Notes: generated by a model from the sequence alone, not told the origin. DNA of 64,000 bases from JANRIG01 sp033765235 (GCA_033765235.1 JANRIG010000020.1:252242-316241), one strand, 5' to 3'; counted from the first letter of the stretch, positions 9,210 to 18,699 are shown. A program made the numbers and translations.

Positions 9210-11155
9210 CCCTTTCGGTAGTAATAGTAAGTTACAATGTGTGCTATTTTTTGGAGCAATGTATCAAATCTGTGATAGCAGCCGGCAAAGGTTTATCATA
9301 TGAAATAATAGTGGCAGACAATCACTCTGCCGATGGTTCGGTGGCTATGCTTAGGTCAAAATTTGGCCATATTACGGTGATAGAAAATGCAAATAATGAA
9401 GGCTTTTCAAAAGCAAATAATAAAGCAATCAAAATAGCCAAAGGCGAGTATATCTTGCTCCTAAACCCTGATACTGTGATAGAAGAAGATACCTTGAAAA
9501 AGTGTGTGGATTTTATGCAATCGCATATAGATGCAGGAGCTATGGGCGTGTATATGGTAGATGGCAAAGGGCAATACCTGCCTGAGTCAAAACGTGGGTT
9601 GCCTACCCCTTGGGTTGCATTTTATAAAATTTGCGGCTTGGCAAAAATATTTCCGAAATCCACAAAATTCGGCAAGTATCACCTTGGATATTTGGACAGA
9701 CATCAAACACATGAGGTAGATATATTATCGGGGGCATTTATGTGCATACGCAAAAGTGTACTTGAAAAAGTAGGACTGCTTGATGAAGATTTTTTTATGT
9801 ATGGCGAAGATATAGACTTGAGCTACAGAATATTAAAAGCCGGATACAAAAATTATTATTACCCACATACCAAAATCATTCATTACAAGGGCGAAAGTAC
9901 TAAGCGTACCAGTGTAAATTATGTACTGGTATTTTATGGTGCCATGATCATATTTGCTCAAAAACACTTTTTGGGTTCGGGTGCTTTTGTATTTAAGATG
10001 CTTATAAAAACTGCCATATTTGCAAGAGCAGCTTTTGCTCTTGTTGAGCGGTTTTTTATACACAATTTTCAGTTTTTGTCATGGGTAGTTGTAGCCTACT
10101 CAGGATTGATATTTATTGTGAGATATTGGGCACAAAACTTTAAGCACTCTACACATTATTATCCTGACAACTATTTTTATTTCATTTTACCTGCATACAC
10201 GCTCATTTGGATTATTTCACTATACTACAATGGTGCTTTTGACAAGCCTTACAAATCTTACAGAGTGATAAGAGGAGTAGTGACGGGCACCATGGTCATT
10301 GCTGCATTGAGCAACTTTTATGACCTCATAAGATTTTCAAAGGCAGTGATATTACTCGGCAGCATATGGGCAATACTATGTACCTACCTCAATAGGGGCA
10401 TAATTAATATGATGCTGTACAAAAAAATATTTATTAGCGACACACATACAAAAAATGCAGTAATAGTGGCTGCACATACTGAATATGAGCGGGTGACACA
10501 CCTACTGCTCAAGTCCAAGGCCAACATAGCACCCATAGGATTTATATCTCCAAATGTGCAAGACTCTCAATACAACTATTACTTGGGCGATGTACAAAAT
10601 ACTGCACAAATCATATCTGTGTACAAACCTGATGAAGTTATATTTTGCTCTATAAACATTGATACACAACATATTATAGATGTGATGATGCAGGTATCGC
10701 ATATCATTGCAGATTACAAAATTGTACCTCCCGGCAGCGACTTTGTGATAGGCAGCCACCATGCCAACGCCCCGGGTGAGTTGTACTCATTAGATATTAA
10801 GATGAATCTGTTTGAGCGCAACAATATGCGCAATAAAAGAGTGCTTGATATTGTATTGAGTGCGATATTATTGCTCACAAGCCCAATATTTGTATGGTTT
10901 CAACATAGAAAAGCGTCTTTTTTCAGTAATATGTGGCATGTATTGACCGGGCGATACACCTTTGTGTATATCAGTACAGATATGCAAAATCATAAAATAC
11001 ATTATAAAACGGCACTGCTATATCCACATTCTGAATTTGATGATAAAAATATAGATGCAAATACCATTCACCACTTGTCGCACTTGTATGCCCAAAACTA
11101 TGAAACTGCCATGGACTTGCGCATAATATGGAATAACCGTTATAAATTGGGATAA
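9206..11155 (+). CDS. GT2 glycosyltransferase fused to a degenerate polyprenyl sugar-phosphotransferase region
   Basis: A 649-residue fusion. Residues 1-~235 are a complete GT-A glycosyltransferase 2 (SVVIVSYN, ADNHSADGS, LLLNPDT at 85-91, FFMYGEDIDLSYRI), of the rhamnosyl/WbbL-like type. Four to five transmembrane helices follow (~275-410), then a Rossmann-like nucleotide-binding segment (NAVIVAAHTEYERV to about 530), as in the N-terminal half of polyprenyl-phosphate glycosylphosphotransferases. The last ~115 residues begin like the bacterial sugar transferase domain (NKRVLDIVLSAILLLTSPIF), but the catalytic Lys/Arg-rich and DxPR-type motifs are not recognisable. The C-terminal part is therefore probably not an active phosphotransferase. 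Confidence 0.86.
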   Translation: MTLSVVIVSYNVCYFLEQCIKSVIAAGKGLSYEIIVADNHSADGSVAMLRSKFGHITVIENANNEGFSKANNKAIKIAKGEYILLLNPDTVIEEDTLKKCVDFMQSHIDAGAMGVYMVDGKGQYLPESKRGLPTPWVAFYKICGLAKIFPKSTKFGKYHLGYLDRHQTHEVDILSGAFMCIRKSVLEKVGLLDEDFFMYGEDIDLSYRILKAGYKNYYYPHTKIIHYKGESTKRTSVNYVLVFYGAMIIFAQKHFLGSGAFVFKMLIKTAIFARAAFALVERFFIHNFQFLSWVVVAYSGLIFIVRYWAQNFKHSTHYYPDNYFYFILPAYTLIWIISLYYNGAFDKPYKSYRVIRGVVTGTMVIAALSNFYDLIRFSKAVILLGSIWAILCTYLNRGIINMMLYKKIFISDTHTKNAVIVAAHTEYERVTHLLLKSKANIAPIGFISPNVQDSQYNYYLGDVQNTAQIISVYKPDEVIFCSINIDTQHIIDVMMQVSHIIADYKIVPPGSDFVIGSHHANAPGELYSLDIKMNLFERNNMRNKRVLDIVLSAILLLTSPIFVWFQHRKASFFSNMWHVLTGRYTFVYISTDMQNHKIHYKTALLYPHSEFDDKNIDANTIHHLSHLYAQNYETAMDLRIIWNNRYKLG

Positions 11156-11457
11156 TGCCAGATTTGGCTTGATATTTTTGGGCAGTATATTACCCACATT
11201 CATACAAACACTAACATATCGAAGCCATAAAACACTAGCCATATGTACCTCAAGCGGAGATACTGATTTATCTTGTATTAATCGAATGCATGGTACAACT
11301 CATAAATAACTACTGCCTTGATTTGCCCTATATATATTAAATAAGTTTGAAATTATGATGCTTTGATATTCAGCAATTTACACATTTTCATGTAATATTA
11401 TTTGCATATATCAATCTGTTTTTTGTCATTTGTTATATCAATCTCATCTAAGCCGTT
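11156..11457. other. Intergenic spacer before porE-like gene
   Basis: No open frame, RNA gene or strong hairpin is apparent. The word ATATCAATCT occurs twice within the last 60 bases, before the start codon at 11458. No exact TAnnTTTG was found; TATTATTTGC about 60 bases before the gene is only a near match. Confidence 0.5.
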
Positions 11458-13437
11458 ATGAAAAAATATTTATTAATCTACCTTATATTCAGTGCTTTAA
11501 CACATTTGGCACAGGTATCTACCAAAGATAAAATTGCCGATGGTTTAGCATTTTTCAACTCAGGAGACCTTATTCATGCCACAGCGCATTTTGAACAGTT
11601 GTACAAATCTACCCCAAATCACTCAGAAATCACCTACTGGCTGGGGCGGTGCTATGAGCTCAAAGACGACAAGCGCAAAGCTGCCGAGCTATATTTATCA
11701 GCATTCAAAAAAAGCAAATATGCCGCCCCGGACATACTCTACAGAGTAGGTAGGGCATTCCAACTCAAAAGCAACTTTCTCGATGCCACCAAATACTACA
11801 ACCTATACCTCAAGCAAATGGACTCTGTGAAAGCACTAAAAATGGGCTCTACCCTCAAATATGAAAAATATCGCACTTCAAAGATGCTAAAAGAATGTGA
11901 AAACCTCAAAAAGCACACAGCAAGACCTTACAAGCACAAAATCACCAATATGGGCAAACTTATAAACACACCCTACGAAGAGTACACACCCCTTATTTCG
12001 CTCGACAACCAAACCCTCATATTCACCTCACGCCGCCCGGGAGGCATGAGCGATGAAAAAGACATGGATGGCTCCTACTTTGAAGATATATGGATGAGCA
12101 AAAAAAATGCCAAAGGAATATGGCTGGCACCTGTGAATCTGGGCAAGCCCATCAATTCAAACCAGCATGATGCCTGTGTGGCACTCTCGCCGGATGGCAA
12201 TTTGCTGTTTGTATATAAAAGTACCAACGGTGGCGATATATACTTATCTGAACTGCAAAACGGAGAATGGTCACATCCTAAAAACCTATCTAAAAACATT
12301 AATACTGATGCACAAGAGGCATCACTTGCTATCACTGCCGACAATAAAACAATATATTTCTCCAGCAATCGCTCAGGTGGGCAAGGTGGGCTCGATTTGT
12401 ATAAATCTACGCAATCGGCTGATGGTGAGTGGAATACCCCCGAAAATCTGGGCACGGATATTAATACCGAGTTTGAAGAAGATGCTCCTTTCATTACCCA
12501 CGATGGCAAAACGCTGTATTTCAGTTCATCAGGCCATGACAACATGGGTGGCTATGATATATACAAAAGCACCTACAATGAGGGATTGGGCAAATGGTCA
12601 AAACCTCAAAACATGGGTGTGCCTGTAAACTCGCCCGAAGACGATATATTCATAGTGCTCACCAAAGATCAAAAAACAGCTTACTTTGCATCAGGACGCA
12701 TGGGCGGATTGGGTTCCAAAGATATATTTCTCATCAATATTGATGCCACATTTGTAAACTTAAAACCAGTGTATAAAAAAGACCCCAAAGCACCTTTGAT
12801 ACCTACCTCACTCACAGGCTTTGTAATGTTTACCGGCAAAGTAATATCTGACAAACAAGAGACCTTAGAGTCTGTGATAAAAATAAAAAACCTGCTCTCT
12901 CCCGACAAAGCTGAGGAAATACCCACAGACAAAGACGGGTACTTCAACATTCCCCTCAAATCGGGGGCCGACTACGCCATAAATATAGAAAAAAGCGGAT
13001 TTTTGTTTCAATCTATAAACCTTAACCTCACCAAGCCGCTCACTACCAAAGAGTTTAAGCTTGATGTAAAACTCAGCAAACCTGTAGAAGGACAAAAAAT
13101 AGTGCTCAAAAATGTATTTTATGAAAAAGGCAAAACCACGCTATCTCCCAAATCTTTCCATGAAATAGATGCATTGGTGCAATTTTTGCAAATTAATACC
13201 AACCTCAAAATAGAAATATCCGGCCATACTGACAATTATGGCACACCTGCTGTGAACAAAAAAATATCTACAGACCGTGCCAAATCTGTGTATGACTATT
13301 TGGTAAAAAAAGGTATCCCTGCTGATAAACTCAAATACGCAGGCTATGGCAGCGAAAAACCTATAGCCAACAACAAAACAGAATATGGAAGGCAAAAAAA
13401 TAGACGTACAGAATTTGAGATTATAGATGTATTATAA
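11458..13437 (+). CDS. PorE-like OmpA family protein (TPR, PD40 propeller, CRD, OmpA-C)
   Basis: A 659-residue secreted protein. Its domain order is: signal peptide (~1-19, ending LTHLAQ), TPR-like repeats (~25-140), WD40-like PD40 propeller blades (~160-435, with TPLISLDNQTLIFTSRR, YFSSNRSGGQGGLDLY, YFSSSGHDNMGGYDIY), a carboxypeptidase-regulatory-like fold (~455-540) and a C-terminal OmpA-like peptidoglycan-binding domain (ISGHTDNYG, RAKSVYDYLVKKGI, GRQKNRRTEFEI). This is the architecture of PorE of the type IX secretion system, which links the machinery to peptidoglycan. Similar multi-domain paralogues are common in Bacteroidota, so PorE identity is likely but not certain. No lipoprotein Cys was seen after the signal, unlike PorE proteins reported as lipoproteins. 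Confidence 0.85.
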   Translation: MKKYLLIYLIFSALTHLAQVSTKDKIADGLAFFNSGDLIHATAHFEQLYKSTPNHSEITYWLGRCYELKDDKRKAAELYLSAFKKSKYAAPDILYRVGRAFQLKSNFLDATKYYNLYLKQMDSVKALKMGSTLKYEKYRTSKMLKECENLKKHTARPYKHKITNMGKLINTPYEEYTPLISLDNQTLIFTSRRPGGMSDEKDMDGSYFEDIWMSKKNAKGIWLAPVNLGKPINSNQHDACVALSPDGNLLFVYKSTNGGDIYLSELQNGEWSHPKNLSKNINTDAQEASLAITADNKTIYFSSNRSGGQGGLDLYKSTQSADGEWNTPENLGTDINTEFEEDAPFITHDGKTLYFSSSGHDNMGGYDIYKSTYNEGLGKWSKPQNMGVPVNSPEDDIFIVLTKDQKTAYFASGRMGGLGSKDIFLINIDATFVNLKPVYKKDPKAPLIPTSLTGFVMFTGKVISDKQETLESVIKIKNLLSPDKAEEIPTDKDGYFNIPLKSGADYAINIEKSGFLFQSINLNLTKPLTTKEFKLDVKLSKPVEGQKIVLKNVFYEKGKTTLSPKSFHEIDALVQFLQINTNLKIEISGHTDNYGTPAVNKKISTDRAKSVYDYLVKKGIPADKLKYAGYGSEKPIANNKTEYGRQKNRRTEFEIIDVL

Positions 13438-13475
13438 ATATGGAGTAAAAGTTGAATAAGTACAGCTTGAATTTT

Positions 13476-13515
13476 ACACCCTCAAGATTTTAGAAACCTA
13501 GCGGGGTTTGGGTGT
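13476..13515. terminator. Possible bidirectional terminator
   Basis: ACACCC (13476-13481) can pair with GGGTGT (13510-13515), and AAACC (13494-13498) with GGTTT (13505-13509), giving a bulged nested stem between the convergent porE-like and panD genes. There is no U-tract, so the call is weak. Confidence 0.35.
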
Positions 13516-13570
13516 GATTGCAAAATTTGAAATAGTATGTGTGTGAGTATGTAAGTGGCTTATTTTGCCG

Positions 13571-13915
13571 TTATATCTTATTACCCTCAGTAGGAAATAT
13601 AAGGGAGGGCTTCCACACTTTGGCTTCTTCCATGCTCATGCTTGCGTAAGATATCACTATCACTAAGTCGCCTACTTGCATTTTGCGTGCAGCAGGGCCA
13701 TTCATACATACAGTACCCGAACCTCGCACACCCTTTATCACATAGGTCTCCAGCCTTTCGCCATTGCTCAGGTTGAGCACCTGCACTTTTTCGTTTTCTA
13801 TAATATTGGCTGCCTCCATAAGTACCTCATCAATAGTGATGCTGCCTATGTAGTGTAGCTCTGCTTGGGTAATTTTTATCCTATGTATTTTTGATTTTAA
13901 TACTTGTATTTGCAT
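13571..13915 (-). CDS. panD: Aspartate 1-decarboxylase
   Basis: A 114-residue proenzyme that makes beta-alanine for pantothenate. From ATG 13915 the sequence reads MQIQVLKSKIHRIKIT, and the self-processing site is G24-S25 in YIGSITID; Ser25 becomes the pyruvoyl group. Tyr and Gly-rich motifs further on (VRGSGTVCMNGPAA) are standard. The frame extends upstream to 13948, overlapping panC by 8 bases, but that would add 11 residues not seen in the family. Last gene of a PD40-panC-panD run. Confidence 0.95.
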   Translation of the reverse strand: MQIQVLKSKIHRIKITQAELHYIGSITIDEVLMEAANIIENEKVQVLNLSNGERLETYVIKGVRGSGTVCMNGPAARKMQVGDLVIVISYASMSMEEAKVWKPSLIFPTEGNKI

Positions 13916-13940
13916 TGTATTGTTCATTTGCACGGCAAAG

Positions 13941-14777
13941 CTACTCATTTATTAACACATTATCTATTAATCTCACTCCGTGAAATATAGCTGCCGCACA
14001 TACTACCATAGGTGCAGGTGCTACTATCTGCTCTACCAATATACCTGTATCATAGTCTGTAACTTCTATATATTCAGGCTCAAACCCATGCTGCACCAGC
14101 ATGTATGAGCATCTGCTTTTGAGGTCTTTCAAAGGATATGTGTATATATTTTGAGCAAACCATTCCAAAGACTTATACAACTGGCAAGCCTGCCGGCGAT
14201 ACTCTTGAGGTATACGCACATTTCTAGATGACATAGCAAGCCCGTCAGGTTCGCGCAGGGTAGGTATTATTTCCAATTTTGTATCAAAGTTTAAAGTATG
14301 TATCAACTGCCTCACTATCAATGTTTGCTGGTAGTCTTTTTGCCCAAAACATGCTACATTGGGCTTAATAATATTTAATAACTTACCAACTACAATACCC
14401 ACCCCACTAAAGTGCCCCGGGCGATGTTTGCCTTCCATCACAGTATCATGATAGCCAAAGTTTATACTTAGATTAGGCTTTATGGCATACATTTCATCTG
14501 CACTTGGTGCAAACAGCACATCGCAACCTGCTTCACGGAGCTTGGCTACATCACTGTCTGGTGTGTAAGGATATGCTTCAAAGTCTCTCAGGTTATTAAA
14601 CTGTATAGGATTTACAAATATGCTGCATACTACCACCTCTGCCACTGATTTGCAGTGATGTATAAGCGACATATGCCCCTCGTGCAGTGCGCCCATGGTA
14701 GGCACCAAACCTATCTTTTTGTTATGTAAAGACTTGATATACTGCCTTATATCTGCTATGGTATAGAATATTAACAT
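13941..14777 (-). CDS. panC: Pantothenate synthetase
   Basis: A 278-residue enzyme that condenses pantoate and beta-alanine with ATP. The HIGH-type motif is PTMGALHEGHMSLI, FVNPIQFN is the pantoate-binding segment, FGQKDYQQ follows, and SSRN carries the KMSKS-equivalent. Start ATG 14777 is chosen over an upstream TTG at 14792. It ends just before panD, its partner enzyme in the same pathway, and begins 32 bases after the PD40 gene. panB is not in the window. Confidence 0.95.
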   Translation of the reverse strand: MLIFYTIADIRQYIKSLHNKKIGLVPTMGALHEGHMSLIHHCKSVAEVVVCSIFVNPIQFNNLRDFEAYPYTPDSDVAKLREAGCDVLFAPSADEMYAIKPNLSINFGYHDTVMEGKHRPGHFSGVGIVVGKLLNIIKPNVACFGQKDYQQTLIVRQLIHTLNFDTKLEIIPTLREPDGLAMSSRNVRIPQEYRRQACQLYKSLEWFAQNIYTYPLKDLKSRCSYMLVQHGFEPEYIEVTDYDTGILVEQIVAPAPMVVCAAAIFHGVRLIDNVLINE

Positions 14778-14809
14778 GGTGCAAAGTTGCAAAAAATATG
14801 CTTTGCTAC

Positions 14810-16291
14810 CTATTTCACTTCAAATTGATAACTTTTTTTGAAGCTGTTGTTCACATTTACCTTCACAAAGTTAAATGGATTTTGTTTGAGATCGGCAGGC
14901 AGGTTTACCTTGAATAAGTCCATACTATGCTCTGTGTCATTGATAGATACTGAGCTGTAATAACCAGTGTCTCCTTCAGAGGATATAGACCAACCATAGT
15001 CGTCGGTTTTAGAGTTAATGGCAGGACCAAGATTTACCGGAGGGCTCCACTTATTCCATGTGTCATCAAGCCTTTTGCTCATAAATATGTCATATCCACC
15101 ATACCCAATATGCCCTTTAGAGCAGAAATAGAGTGTTTGTCCATCTGAGGCAAGATATGGATAGTCTTCTATATATGGGGTATTAATATCTTTGCCCATG
15201 TGTACAGGTTTTGACCACTTTTTGCCTGTGGCATCATACATAGACACATACAAGTCAAGTTCACCAAGGCTGCGTTCGTCTTGTGCAGCTATGATGAGGG
15301 TTTTTTCGTCGCCACTCATAAAATAGTTAACCAAGTCATGATAATTTTTATATTCGGGAATAAAGATATTTTCGGGCATACCCCATTTGCCTCCCGGTGT
15401 TCGGTGCGACCGTGATACACCCTCGTCTAAGTATTCGCCGTTGGCATTGTATTGGTTGCCCAAAAGTATAAAATTGCTGTTTTGCCCTACTGATGCTACG
15501 AAGTTGTGCGACTTATTATTTACCGGCTTACCAATATTATAAGGGCCTTCCCACCTGCCTTCATCGTTTAGCGAATAATAGTATATGTCTTGTCCGGTTT
15601 TTGACTCATTGCAATCGCGCACAAAAAAGAGGGTTTTGCCATCCGGCGATATTTTGGGAGCAAACTGGTAGCATTCACTTTGATTAATATTTTCATCTAC
15701 CAGTTGTTTTTTGATATTTTTTAATTCAAGCTCATGAGGGTGTAGAATAAATTTTTCGGCACTTGCCAGCAGCCCTATTCCTTTTATCACATTCCATTTG
15801 TTGATAAATCGATGGTCAAACTCTATACGTACTGATGTAATATTGACAGGGTCAAAAAATATATTAAAATCTCTGAATTTCACGATTGACTTTTTGCCAT
15901 CAGACTTATACACATTTTTAGGATTATTTTCTTTGGTAAATATATCAATATTGCTGATGGAGCCACTGTTAAACACTCCGCCTATTACCAATTGAGTGGC
16001 ATACACAGGATTGGGAAATGATACCTTTATATAATTTTTTTTCTCTTTATTATCAAAATGAAGAATATACCCTTCAGTATATACATCAAAGTCATTATAA
16101 AGATTGGTATCCGGGTATATGGAGGGTACCCCCAAGCACATATTAGCGTAGTTGTTATCGGACTGATACTTTTTGTTGAAATCTGTAAGGTCATGAGCCC
16201 AATATACATCATCCTGCTGTTGTGCATAAGTGCTTAGGCACAATGACATGAGGCAGATGGTATAAATAATCTTTGCGATACTATTTGACAA
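14810..16291 (-). CDS. Secreted PD40-repeat (WD40-like propeller) protein
   Basis: A protein of about 493 residues with a signal peptide ending CLSTYAQQ. The N-terminal ~190 residues are a beta-rich region (ATQLVIGGVFNSGSI) that resembles a carbohydrate-binding/discoidin-like sandwich. At least four PD40 blades follow (FAPKISPDGKTLFFVRD, YPYLASDGQTLYFCSKG, DIYYYSL, YDIFMSKR). It lacks the OmpA domain found in the PorE-like gene nearby. The function is unknown; propellers of this kind occur in Bacteroidota surface and secretion proteins. A GTG exists at 16306, but a TACTTTTG promoter element overlaps it, so TTG 16291 is the more likely start. It precedes panC by 32 bases. Confidence 0.8.
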   Translation of the reverse strand: MSNSIAKIIYTICLMSLCLSTYAQQQDDVYWAHDLTDFNKKYQSDNNYANMCLGVPSIYPDTNLYNDFDVYTEGYILHFDNKEKKNYIKVSFPNPVYATQLVIGGVFNSGSISNIDIFTKENNPKNVYKSDGKKSIVKFRDFNIFFDPVNITSVRIEFDHRFINKWNVIKGIGLLASAEKFILHPHELELKNIKKQLVDENINQSECYQFAPKISPDGKTLFFVRDCNESKTGQDIYYYSLNDEGRWEGPYNIGKPVNNKSHNFVASVGQNSNFILLGNQYNANGEYLDEGVSRSHRTPGGKWGMPENIFIPEYKNYHDLVNYFMSGDEKTLIIAAQDERSLGELDLYVSMYDATGKKWSKPVHMGKDINTPYIEDYPYLASDGQTLYFCSKGHIGYGGYDIFMSKRLDDTWNKWSPPVNLGPAINSKTDDYGWSISSEGDTGYYSSVSINDTEHSMDLFKVNLPADLKQNPFNFVKVNVNNSFKKSYQFEVK

Positions 16292-16305
16292 TCCTGAATT
16301 GTACA

Positions 16306-16313
16306 CAAAAGTA
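16306..16313 (-). promoter_or_regulatory. Bacteroidota -7 element for PD40-panC-panD
   Basis: TACTTTTG on the minus strand fits TAnnTTTG. Transcription would start near 16299, downstream of the GTG at 16306, which favours the TTG at 16291 as start codon and implies a very short leader. Confidence 0.5.
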
Positions 16314-16451
16314 AATTTATGATTATAACTATGGGATAAGTCGGAAAATTAGTAAATATTTTATTATTAATTACGTTTTTATTTTATTTTTTGTGAAACC
16401 ATTTTATGCTAATATTACAAAAAAATATTAATATAGGTTAAAAGTAATGCC

Positions 16452-17441
16452 ATGCACTCATATTTACCATCCATATCTCGTTATCAAACTATGAAGTACA
16501 ACCGCTGTGGTAATAGCGGACTGCTGTTACCTGCTATATCTATGGGATTGTGGCATAATTTTGGCGGGGTAGATGTGTATGAAACTGCAAAAAATATTAT
16601 TCTGCACTGCTTTGACAAAGGTATTACTCACTTTGACCTTGCCAATAACTATGGACCACCCCCGGGCTCTGCCGAAGAAAATTTTGGCAAAATGCTCAAA
16701 AACGAATTGCATGGCTACAGAGACCAGCTCATCATCAGCACTAAAGCAGGCTACACCATGTGGCAAGGACCATATGGAGACTGGGGCAGCAAAAAATACC
16801 TTGTATCGAGCCTCGACCAAAGCCTTAAGCGCATGGGACTTGATTATGTAGATATATTTTACCACCACAGGTATGACCCTCTCACACCCATGGAAGAGAC
16901 AATGGCAGCACTTGCTCTCATCATTCAACAAGGCAAAGCGCTGTACATAGGCTTGTCAAACTATAATGGTGAGCAGATGGAGCAAGCTCTGAAGATATTG
17001 CAAAGCTTGAATGTGCGATGCCTCATAAACCAACCCAAATACTCTATGTATGACCGCTCACCCGAAAACGGACTATTGCAAGTGCTCGAAAAACATAATA
17101 TAGGTTGCATACCTTTTTCACCATTAGCCCAAGGGCTGCTTACCGACAAATATTTGCAGGGCATACCCGATAAGTCTCGTGCCACACACAGCATATACTT
17201 TAAGGCAGACCATGTGACAGATGAGAAAGTAAACAAATCAAAAAAACTAAATGTACTGGCTCAACAACGTGGGCAAACATTGGCACAAATGGCACTCTCA
17301 TGGGTGCTTACCCAAAAAGCGGTGACCACAGTACTCATTGGTGCCAGCAAACCTGAGCAAGTAGATGACTGCATTGGGGCTCTTAACAATGACACATTCA
17401 GCAAGGCTGAGCTCGACCAAATTGAAGACATATTGAAATAA
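16452..17441 (+). CDS. Aldo/keto reductase, L-glyceraldehyde 3-phosphate reductase (YghZ) type
   Basis: A 329-residue NADPH-dependent reductase closely resembling E. coli YghZ (AKR14 family) over its whole length. The catalytic tetrad is visible: D62 and Y67 in HFDLANNYGPPPGSAEE, K98 in STKAGY and H139 in FYHHR. The start is supported because residues before M14 (ISRYQTMKYNRCG) still align with the E. coli N-terminus. YghZ detoxifies L-glyceraldehyde 3-phosphate and methylglyoxal; that activity here is inferred. The gene stands alone, converging on a PepSY-like membrane gene pair. Confidence 0.92.
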   Translation: MHSYLPSISRYQTMKYNRCGNSGLLLPAISMGLWHNFGGVDVYETAKNIILHCFDKGITHFDLANNYGPPPGSAEENFGKMLKNELHGYRDQLIISTKAGYTMWQGPYGDWGSKKYLVSSLDQSLKRMGLDYVDIFYHHRYDPLTPMEETMAALALIIQQGKALYIGLSNYNGEQMEQALKILQSLNVRCLINQPKYSMYDRSPENGLLQVLEKHNIGCIPFSPLAQGLLTDKYLQGIPDKSRATHSIYFKADHVTDEKVNKSKKLNVLAQQRGQTLAQMALSWVLTQKAVTTVLIGASKPEQVDDCIGALNNDTFSKAELDQIEDILK

Positions 17442-17466
17442 TCCTGAAATAGTATAGATAACGGCT

Positions 17467-18045
17467 CTAATATACAGACACTAAATAGCATATCAATGTA
17501 ACTGTACCACACAGTAAAAGCAGTATCCCCGGCATAAGATTTTTCTTAATTTTGAACCAAATGAGTACTCCTGTAATAGCAAATATTATCATGGCTGTGG
17601 CGGTGATATCTATGAGTATGCCGTAAGTTTTGTCTATGAACCGCCCCACTAAAAAGCCATGCTTTTTGTGCATAAATTGTATGACGCTGAAAAAAGTGTC
17701 TTTATATTTTCTCTCCACCTTCAATATGTTTGAGACAGGATTATAGGTGTATTTTGATAATACTACAGGGCTTCTGTATTCAGACATGTACCCTGAAGCG
17801 GAACTATCTGTGCCATTAGGTTTGCCTTTGGGATTATAGTTATGCTGTACATATTCATCATACATTTTGACAGTTGACAATTGAGCACTTATTGTATCTG
17901 TAGCGATATCTATTTTTTCAATATTATCAGTATCAAAAATGTAGTGCATACTGAGCATCCCCGCACTAAAAATGTAGAAGAAGCAAAATGTAAATAAAAA
18001 TATACTGACCAAATAGTGCAGTTTGCGCAAATACTTCAAATACAT
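17467..18045 (-). CDS. PepSY-associated membrane protein, second of a pair
   Basis: A 192-residue protein with an N-terminal transmembrane helix (YLVSIFLFTFCFFYIFSAG), a periplasmic region of ~110 residues and two C-terminal helices (ILIDITATAMIIFAITGVLIWF, then ILLLLCGTVTLICYLV). The LRKLHYLVS start and ITGVLIWF end resemble PepSY-associated TM proteins, which are often tied to siderophore or metal reduction. The substrate is unknown. ATG 18045 is just past the stop of the upstream partner; a TTG at 18057 would overlap it. The pair appears to be a two-gene operon. Confidence 0.72.
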   Translation of the reverse strand: MYLKYLRKLHYLVSIFLFTFCFFYIFSAGMLSMHYIFDTDNIEKIDIATDTISAQLSTVKMYDEYVQHNYNPKGKPNGTDSSASGYMSEYRSPVVLSKYTYNPVSNILKVERKYKDTFFSVIQFMHKKHGFLVGRFIDKTYGILIDITATAMIIFAITGVLIWFKIKKNLMPGILLLLCGTVTLICYLVSVY

Positions 18046-18046
18046 A

Positions 18047-18646
18047 TTATGTGACAATAACTGTGAGTATAATACCTATAGTAAATATAGCTGATGCTAT
18101 GGCAATATAAGCATCATTACGAGTTTTGATTGATTTTTTTGCCCAAAAATATATGCTAATACAAATGGTGATGAATGCCGCTACAATGGCAGTATTGGCA
18201 TAATATTTATACAAATCAGTGCTCCAACTATCCAGCCCACTTATGCTTGCTTCATGTAAGTTTGCCAAAAGATTTGCCGGTTGCTTTCGGTAAATATTGG
18301 TATGTGCCATATTATTTGTATATGTATAGGTTATTTTATATTCTTTCCAAGGTCCTATAATGTTAAAACTCAAGGTATCATTATATTTTTTTATATCCCA
18401 TTCTGGCATATATCCTACATATGCCAATCTTTGTTTTAATAGGAACGCCATATTTTTAGGATTACTATCTTGTGATACAGAAATATACTGCACGTTTTCA
18501 GACATGTAATGTTTGTCATCGCTAAAAAAATGGTGCTGATATTGCAATGCCGTGAAGCCGGCCACCAATAGCAGTGGAGTAGCATACAGACCACAATATA
18601 TGTGTGTCCAAAACAAGAATTTGAAATTTATTAATTTATTTCTCAA
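18047..18646 (-). CDS. PepSY-associated membrane protein, first of a pair
   Basis: A 199-residue protein. An N-terminal helix with a WTHIYCGLYATPLLLVAGF segment resembles the HxxxG helix of PepSY_TM proteins. A periplasmic segment (~35-145) follows, then two helices (~148-168 and 178-198). The only start that keeps the first helix is TTG 18646. Together with the following gene it provides the helices of one usual PepSY-TM protein, so the two may form a heterodimer; this is inference. No heme-binding or reductase domain is visible. Confidence 0.7.
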   Translation of the reverse strand: MRNKLINFKFLFWTHIYCGLYATPLLLVAGFTALQYQHHFFSDDKHYMSENVQYISVSQDSNPKNMAFLLKQRLAYVGYMPEWDIKKYNDTLSFNIIGPWKEYKITYTYTNNMAHTNIYRKQPANLLANLHEASISGLDSWSTDLYKYYANTAIVAAFITICISIYFWAKKSIKTRNDAYIAIASAIFTIGIILTVIVT

Positions 18647-18683
18647 TTATTAATAAGTAATCTATATTAACAGTAAATGTAGT

Positions 18684-18691
18684 TATTTTTG
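18684..18691 (+). promoter_or_regulatory. Bacteroidota -7 element for GT2-GT4 pair
   Basis: TATTTTTG fits TAnnTTTG and ends only 8 bases before the ATG at 18700, so the transcript would be almost leaderless. Confidence 0.5.
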
Positions 18692-18699
18692 CATACATT

